Below are positions 57,046 to 64,000 of a DNA stretch of 64,000 nt, one piece after another (the stretch's first letter is position 1; the number at the start of each line of letters is the position of its first letter). The stretch spans positions 4,570,796 through 4,634,795 of the forward strand of contig NC_044296.2 of NCBI RefSeq assembly GCF_004027225.2, read 5' to 3'. The stretch comes from Strigops habroptila (lineage: Eukaryota > Chordata > Aves > Psittaciformes > Psittacidae). The translations under genes were made by a program, and so were the position numbers. The notes under the pieces were generated by a model. It made no database searches. It saw only the letters and a list, made by a program, of their open reading frames with translations, and had not been told where the DNA came from.

Positions 57046-57475
57046 CATAATCATAGAATCACAGGATGGTTTGTGTTGGAAAGGACCTTAAGATCATCCA
57101 GTTCTAACCCCCTGCCATGGGCAGGGACACCTCACACTAAACCATGTCACCCAAGACTCCATCCAACCTGGCCTTGAACACTGCCAGGGATGGAGCAACC
57201 ACCACTTCTTTGGGCACCCTGTGCCAGCGCCTCAGCACCCTCACAGGGAAGAACTTCTGCCTCAGATCTAACCTGAACTTCCCCTGTTTCAGTTTGAACC
57301 CATCACCCCTTGTCCTATCACTACAGTCCCTGATGAAGAGTCCCTCTCCAGCATCCTTGTAGCCCTCTTCAGACACTGGAAGCTGCTCTGAGGTCTCCAC
57401 GCAGCTTCTCTTCTCCAGGCTGAACAGCCCCAATGTTCTCAGCCTGTCTCCATGTTCAGGCTGATGAAGCAGCAC
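57046..57475 (-). mobile_element. CR1 LINE fragment with open ORF2 C-terminus
   Basis: Antisense CR1 of about 410-430 bp. It starts with a decayed tail (ATCATAGAATCACAGGATGG), then CCATGGGCAGGGACACCTCA, ATCTAACCTGAACTTCCCCT, AGTCCCTGATGAAGAGTCCC, AGGTCTCCACGCAGCTTCTC and CAGCCTGTCTCCATGTTCAG. On the minus strand a frame at 57137-57475 is open for 112 codons. It ends in the ORF2 C-terminal pattern FRLDLRQKFF ... RRWHRVP ... APSL..FKARLD. The 5' truncation removes the reverse transcriptase and endonuclease, so it cannot move by itself. The open frame suggests a fairly young insertion. Confidence 0.95.
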
Positions 57476-60060
57476 TGTGCTTCAGGAGCTGGTGCAACGA
57501 AGAAAGGTGTGTGGAACGTGTGTGCTCCATGGCATGTGATGTAGGAGCTGGTGGCTGGCTGCAGGCTTGTCTCGCTGAGATCCAGATCACAGCAACTTAG
57601 AGATGGATCTGGCTCCTCTCTGCTGAATGGTCCCTCCCATGCTTTTATCCACAGAGGATTAGCCTCCGCAACAGAGCTCACAGCTTTTAGCTCTGGAGGT
57701 CCTGGCTTTGATCTGTTGTTGGCCAAGACAGCAGTTGACAGATAAGATGGCTGTAAAAATCAAGGAGGCTCCATCTTAGACGTGTTAAGACGACATCAAT
57801 GGGAAGTGAATCTTTCTGCACTGTGGGAGAAAGCTGCTCCATTTACAAGTGTTTGAGACTGGTATGTGACAACGCAACAGCACTGACCCACGAGAAGGAA
57901 GATGTTGAAATGAGGCTGAATTGCCCCGCAAGCAACTCAGGTACATGACAGTGTGCCTGCTGCGGGTGAGGAGCTGGGGGGATACTGCAGAAAGGCTTTT
58001 TTCCCATGGGTATGGGCTGAAGGGGTTGCAGAAGTTAAGGTGGGGACATCTAGGAAGTTGTGTGGTCAGTTGGTAGGTGGTGGATTTTCTACTTCATGTT
58101 GCACATTGTTCCTTCAGTGAGTAGGGTCTTCATGGTATGCAAGAGAAGGCAGCATCTGAATTGCAGCCTCCTAGAAGGCAGAGATCCCTGCTTCCTTCCC
58201 GAATGCTCTTGCTGCTTGTGTTCCCTAGGTACCGGTTGCCTTTGTAGGCAAGGAGATGCCTTGCTGTCCTTGTTTCTGAATTGCCCTTTCCTTTGCTGCC
58301 TTCTCCATCTGCCAGCTGCCACCCAGGCTGTGGTTGCTGAGGGTTCTGGACTAGTTGTCATCCCACTCAAGGACACTGAATTAAGCTTCTGTGTCACCTT
58401 GTTTAAGTGCCTGATTAAATTAAACCTTCGCTGCTTGGATTGAGTGATGTAGCTCTTTGGCTCTTCTCTGTTTGCCTTCTATAGGAACTGGAGAGGAAAT
58501 AAGTCATCTTTTGAAAGAGCTTCCTTGGGGGCAGGAGATGCTGTCACCTCCCGGGTCTCAGCTGTGCCCCACACTACAAATGCTTATTAGATTAATGTCT
58601 GCTGAGGAGCACCTGGGGACAGCAGCATCTGCGGGTGCTTGGGACCCAGTCATGGGTGTCTCCTGGTAAAGGATCTTTTCCCAGCCAGAGGTTCTTGCTG
58701 CTCAGCTTCATTAGATGGTTAAGTTAGGGGAAAAGAGCATCTGTTTGTTGTGTAAACAAGCGCCTTGTGTGGAAATGTCATCTACAGAGTATTTGTGAGA
58801 GAGAAAAAGTATGTCTTCACCATACCTGGATGCCAAAATTAGAGCTTTCACTCTGTGTCAGGCTTTACCAGGAAGCCAATACTTACGTCTTTGTGACTTT
58901 CCCCTTTGGGTGTCCGTTTCACTCAGACAGTTCTTGCACTTGCTACCAGGAAGGACAAGATCTTCCTGGTTATCTCCCCAAAACCCTGGCGCACATCAGC
59001 TCTTCATCTGCTCGGCAAGGGCTGTGTGGTTGTGTCTTTTCAAGACCAGCTAGATAGGAATCTCCCAGGTCACTAAAGGGAATCTCTGAGGGTATTCCCA
59101 CCCTTTCTGTGGCCTGGCAAGCCCAATATTATTCTTAGAAGGCAAGCAGAGTGCTTTTCAAGGCCGCCTGACCAGAGGAATGTCGTTCTTCAGTGTGTGT
59201 GGGATGGAATCTGGGCTCGAATTGGCCTGTGGGACACAATCTCTGAAGAACGGTTTTATTTACTCTGTGCCACTCTTCCCCTCCAGTCAAGGATGTTCTC
59301 TTGCAAGTCAATTGGTCCCAGTTCCCACCTTAGAAAGCTGTGATGTTCCCTGCACTGCAGCTGCCTTTAATTTGGGGGGATTGTTAAAGTTCATGAACAC
59401 AGTCACGTTTTATGCCATCTGCTGCATGCAGAACCATCAGTGGGCTGCGCACTGAACGGGAGTCGGGAGCGTCCTTGCTCTGTGAGTGCACCTCTCAACC
59501 CTTCTGCCCTCCTTTTGCTTGCCTAGGTTTGCTTTTCTGAGCAAGGACTTCTCTTGCCATGTTGTTGTCCGGTGTAATTAGGCTCAGGCTCGGTTTGGGG
59601 TTCTCATACTGGAAACGCTAAACAGTCCTGTTAGGGCTTGGCAGAGGAGCCGCTTGTTCCGTCCAAGGGCACAGCAGATAACAGCGTGACTATGGAAGAG
59701 ATCACAGCTAACCTAGACCTGAAGAGTGCCAGGAGAGAGCATTATAAATACATTTTGGACATCTACCACTAAGACTTTGAAAGGGGCTATTGCAACGAAT
59801 GATTCACACAGTTGACATGGAATATGGCTTGACCTGTTTTCACATTATCGTTGCGCAGAGAAGATTAAGCGTGTCCCATCTTGCTTGTTGCAGACATGAA
59901 ACACTGCTGTATCATGCAGGCTTACTTAAAACCAACGCTGGTACCTTCATCTCGAATGCACAGAATCATTTCTGTTGCCTTTTGAGGCCAAGAGGAAAAG
60001 CAAAGCTTTAAAGAAGAAAAAAACCCACCCAACTCCACAGAAAGAGCTGCAAGTGGTTTA
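57476..60060. other. Intronic DNA, no exon seen
   Basis: Mixed composition. No exon or repeat is recognised. Confidence 0.4.
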
Positions 60061-60330
60061 GCATTCCACAAAGTTTCTCCGAGTCCTCCAAACCTTTAAT
60101 TGACTCAGGAGCATAAAATTGAGAAGGGGAGAGAGTGTGAGAGCGCGCAGAGTGGCGCGAGCGCTCTGAATAATTTATTGTCCTTTGAAGTTGCAAGAGA
60201 AATCTCAGCTGCCTTGGGGAACCGTTTCTGCCCGCTCTGAAAGGGTTTCTCCTCAGTTTCAGCTCGTTCAGAGGCCGATAGTTTTGCATTTTCTGCATAA
60301 TTAATGAGCACAGCTCCCCCCCAGCACACA
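60061..60330. promoter_or_regulatory. Candidate regulatory pocket (AP-1 site, CpG cluster in AT-rich DNA)
   Basis: AT-rich, repeat-free DNA with a consensus AP-1 site TGACTCA at 60101-60107. It has a tight CpG cluster GAGCGCGCAGAGTGGCGCGA near 60141-60160 inside AT-rich flanks, and TAAT-type sites (AATAATTTATTG near 60168, CATAATTAATGAG near 60297). CpGs in such a context normally decay, so their presence hints at constraint or germline hypomethylation. This is the most convincing of the pockets, but still composition-based. Confidence 0.35.
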
Positions 60331-62703
60331 CACAGCCCCCACAGTGGTGGGGTGAGCAGACTTGGTGGGGGTTTTAATTAATAAAGTCAAATTAATTTGG
60401 CTCCGTCCTCTTCCTCCCTCACCTCCGTGGAGCTGGTGGGTTTATTCGTCAGGCGGAGCGTGCTGTTGAGTGCCGACACTGACACATATTCAGCCTGGAC
60501 TTGGGTCTCTTGCAATGGATGTATAAAATGACAGTGGGGGTATTGTGCCGATGAGCTGTTAAAGATCACCTTGAGACTGGCTCTCGTGATCATCACCCAG
60601 TGACCCAGGAAGATCCTTCAGCTCTCGTTGGTCTTTGTCTGTTCTATGGGTAGGATCTGGTTGGGTTTGAGGGCTTTCTGCGTAGTCTTTCTCTTTATGA
60701 TAGGCCCCTTTCCTTAGAAGATCTGCTAATTGTGGTTAATTCCAGTAGCTGCCACTTGAGGGACAGCCTTCACCTTCTGCCCCAGTGCCTGGAGGGGCTG
60801 CATTGCAGCCTTCTGGCTGGGGTCTAACACGAGTAGAAACTGTCCTACTAAACCCAAAACCTCACCTTCCTCAATTACTGTCTAGATAGAAGAATTTAAG
60901 GCGTCCTTGCTGCTGCTTTTCCATGTTTCCAGTCTCTCTTGCTCATGTGTTGCACTGTTTCTGGCTCACGGAATCTCTGGTTATCCCAAAGCTGACTCTG
61001 TAAGATTCCCACTGCTCTCAGTTCTCAGCACTGTTGTTGGAGTCTCCCATTTTTCCCTTCTTTTGTGTTGATGTGCCCGCTACAAATCTGAACGATGAGT
61101 ATAGTGGTTCAGAGACAGAAACTGTAATGTGTGGTAGGAGTTGAAGTTCATGATTGTTGAAGTTTGTGTTCACCCATTAGTCATGGCTTTAGTAGGTTTT
61201 GGTTTCTTGTTTTCAAGATCTCCCATCTTGAGCTCCCTCAACAACCCAATCTCAATACTGATAAGCTCACAATTTACTGGTAAGGCCCAGGGTAAGGTGT
61301 TTCAAGGTTGTATACCCAGAATCAACTTTTGGTTCATGGAAAATATGAGCTGGACTCTCTTACCAGAGGTCTGATAGGAATGATGTAACAAGCTTTTGAA
61401 AACACCCAAAACTGTACTGTAGGAATTGTACCTTTCCTGTAGACCAGGAAACTTCCTCTTTTGACTGAAAGAAAGAAGCAGACAACAGGTAGGAAGTGGA
61501 AGTAATATAGCTTTTATTTACAGGAATTAAAGAGCAAAAGAAGGACAAGAGTTTTATTAGATGGTGTATTACTTACCTGGAGTGCCCTTCACCCCCAGCT
61601 GGTCCCTACAAGAATGTATTAGCTGGCAAATCTACTGTAGTGCTGCAGCCCCATCTGAACAGTGATACAAGATGGGACCTCACATACGTGCTTACGTTTT
61701 GCAAAGGTCTTTGGTCATATCACTGACCCAGAGATCAGAACCCATCTCGCTGATCACATCCTTGGGGCTTCCAGCGCTGCGCTTGCTCTGAAGGACCATG
61801 AGATGCAGAAGGTTGTAGCAGTTTGTTTTCCCCGTTGCTGCTGACTCCACTGTCGCTTTTCAGCAGCTCAGGACCTCTGCTGGGCTATATTAAGATGGCA
61901 TGTCCCCCTGGGAGCTGGGATCCTTGCACGTTAAGCTTTTGCTGCTTTCATGCTTGTCCCGTAGGAGGTGGCTTTTCATGTTTTGGTACCTCCCATAGAC
62001 TGATTTTTTTAGCGACTCAAACAGAGCAGTGGAAGTTGAGTCAAGAGCCAAGTCCTTTCTGGCTGTGTCTTTTCCAGGTGGGAGTGCATTCTCCAGGATG
62101 CCAATATCGATGGCACAGCAGAAGCTGTGCTAGCAATGTAGCAAGGGGAGGCAGAGCTCCCTGCCTTAAGCTTCTGATTGCAAACAATCCAGGATTGCTG
62201 ACATGACATTGATGGACATGGGGGCCTCATTAAATTGCCAGGATAGCTCCTTGGGTTTCTTGCTCTTGCTCTGGGTTATTATGCCTTGTTATAAGACTTG
62301 CAGACAAATACGGAATGAGATGTTGTTACAGTTGATTGAAAGCCCTCGTGTACCCCCAGGGCGCTGGCTGGCCACGTTCTGAGGCTGCGTGTGCCCCTGT
62401 GCTTGGTGGCCCTTCAGCAGCTGATCCCAGGGCTGCCGTCTTACATGACAGCATTGCTTGTCTGCTTCAGCTCTTGCTGCTCACAAGGAGCAGCTTTCTT
62501 CCTGCCATTGTGTTGTAGTACCAGAAGGTGAACGAGAATCCTGGCCAGAGGTCCGTCTGCACTACCACCTACTTGCTCCTCTGCTCCTCTGGTTGATAGT
62601 ACCAGGCAGGGGGAATGGAACCATGCTGTGCTGGGTGCAGGCAGGAAGCAGGGAGAGAAGCAGTCAGTACACCTGAAGTGCTCTCCATCTGAATTGGTAA
62701 GAG

Positions 62704-62740
62704 CAGGGAGGTGGGGAAACTGAGGCACGGGAAGAAGAGA
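62704..62740 (-). mobile_element. Possible MIR/CORE-SINE relic
   Basis: GAGGTGGGGAAACTGAGGCA and then CGGGAAGAAGAG resembles the antisense MIR core ('gatggggaaactgaggcacagagag'). Only this core is recognisable. Confidence 0.4.
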
Positions 62741-62930
62741 TTTGTGGAAGGGGGCCACAGAATGCGTTGAAAAGCAAACTCAATCTTGCATCTTCTAGAT
62801 CACATTCCCTCATTAACATACTCCTTACACAGCTACATGCTGCCTCTTTCCGTCCTTTCCTGCCCGACGTGCAGAATCCCATTCTGATGCTGAGCACCAG
62901 CTGCCTGCCAAAATCCAGATCCCTTCACCC

Positions 62931-62962
62931 CCAGTGACACCCAGTAACACCCAGTAACACCC
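62931..62962. repeat. 10-bp tandem repeat, 3 copies
   Basis: CCAGTGACAC, CCAGTAACAC and CCAGTAACAC follow one another directly and then decay. A short minisatellite-like tract. Confidence 0.85.
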
Positions 62963-64000
62963 AAGTGTTAATCCCCTATTTCTCATTCATTACACTGAGC
63001 CCACATGGTGCTCCAGGCTTCCGCGATGCCACAGCTCTTACCGGACACTGCCCATCTCAGGTGGGAAGCACCAGATACCAGTTTTCCTGTGAGGAAGGGA
63101 GGAAGGTCCAGAATACCATCCCACCCCCTGCAGAACAGGGGCAGGGTATATTTACAATATGCCCTGTACATTTGCATAAATCCCAGTTGGAAGAATGTTT
63201 TCCTTGGCTGTATCAGGGTGCCAGGCACTGGGTTTGTGACTGATCCATGGCAGTGACAAACACCCTGCGTGCTGTGGAGGGAGGTGGATCCCTTCCATAC
63301 ATATGGATGTATGATGGTAGCCTGGAGAATTCCTGCTGAAACTGGATGACTTCATGCTAGCTGCTGTTCCCCTGCGATAAGGCTTGGTCCCATCTCTGAA
63401 AACTAGACCAGAAGGAAGAGTTATGCTTCCCCTCCAGCAGGCAGGATAACGTGGTTTTTCTCACCTTGGGTGTCAGAACTAGGAATAGATCTTTGGTAGC
63501 CTCAGTCTTATCCTGCTTCCACTGCTGCAGGCTCGTACCTCCTCTTCCAAAGGGTCTGTATCTGAGTGAGTTGCAGATAGGAGCCTGAAGGCTGCCTGGA
63601 TGTGCCAGATCCCTAAAATGATAAACCTCATGGCAAGAACAGCTTGGTATGGTGCTGGCTATGAAAGGTGTGCTGCCTCGTTCAGGCTGAGGGGCAAGGT
63701 GGGAGCTGGCAGCACGCGCTGGCATCAGAAAGGAGCAGGCATTGGGGTTGTTGGACAGCCAGTGGAGCAAAGGAGGACGAAATTAATTCTTGATCTTTCT
63801 CACCCATCTTCTGCTTGTCTTAAATCCCATGCTGGGTCATATCCTTCACTGCTGTCCTTCATTCTCTGGGGCCTTGCAAGAAGGGAGAGGAGTAATCTTT
63901 CAAGTGACATTCCCCTGTGTCCAACAGGGAAAAAGCGTGCCTTCACTCCGGTGTAGCCCAGCTTTCCTGAGGTGGGTAAGGGCTTTGGTGGATCAGCAGC

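Larger units (their letters stand above)
53075..64000 (+). other. PTPRS: Inferred second intron of PTPRS, partial
   Basis: Starts with the consensus donor GTAAGT after the split serine codon. No frame downstream encodes the Ig1 start expected for type IIa phosphatases, so the intron is at least 10.9 kb and leaves the window. It contains one long CR1 copy, AT-rich pockets and little else. Confidence 0.75.
60331..64000. other. Intronic DNA to the window end, no exon seen
   Basis: A MIR-like GGGGAAACTGAGGCACGGGA word lies near 62710. A 10-bp tandem repeat lies at 62931. No exon, RNA gene or CR1 is recognised. Confidence 0.4.

Noticed and set aside
3096..57475. Dispersed similar ~150-600 bp units as a possible array or CRISPR-like structure
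   Set aside because: The units are CR1 retrotransposon copies in both orientations, with irregular spacing and variable 5' truncation.

Overview
The window is vertebrate nuclear DNA, almost certainly from a bird. The main evidence is about a dozen 5'-truncated CR1 LINE copies on both strands, several ending in the avian CR1 3' tail (ATTCTATG/ATTCTGTG type). There are also a few old MIR/CORE-SINE-like fragments, one strong CpG island, long stretches of intron-like DNA, and no dense coding. The species cannot be named from the sequence.

The only protein-coding piece I can support is one small exon at 52907-53074 on the + strand. It has a good acceptor, an in-frame upstream stop, an ATG at 52987, 29 codons plus one base, and a GTAAGT donor at 53075. 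The peptide has the form of a secretory signal sequence. I recognise it as the first coding exon of PTPRS (receptor-type tyrosine phosphatase sigma, chicken CRYP-alpha); my memory of the chicken protein has the same MRILPSPGM start and CVAES end. The Ig1 exon that should follow is not seen in the remaining 10.9 kb, so the second intron leaves the window.

Layout: 1-16.8 kb is upstream DNA with no gene I can identify. It holds CR1 copies and an unexplained 40-bp inverted repeat (6691-6730 / 6942-6981). At 16.84-17.76 kb lies a CpG island with GC boxes and a perfect GTAAGT donor at 17352, the likely promoter and first noncoding exon of the + strand transcript. From 17.35 to 52.9 kb is the inferred first intron (about 35.5 kb). 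It contains most CR1 copies, a second GC-rich patch near 34.4-34.7 kb, several AT-rich pockets that could be regulatory, and a pair of ~100-bp direct repeats (51.72 and 52.41 kb) just upstream of the signal-peptide exon. From 53.08 kb to the end is the inferred second intron, with one CR1 copy that keeps an open ORF2 C-terminal frame (57.1-57.5 kb) and an unusual CpG-containing AT-rich pocket at 60.1-60.3 kb.

The many longer open frames are chance frames in GC-rich DNA or frames through CR1 copies and are not called as genes. The 'regulatory candidate' calls rest on base composition and motif content only, because conservation cannot be measured from one sequence.
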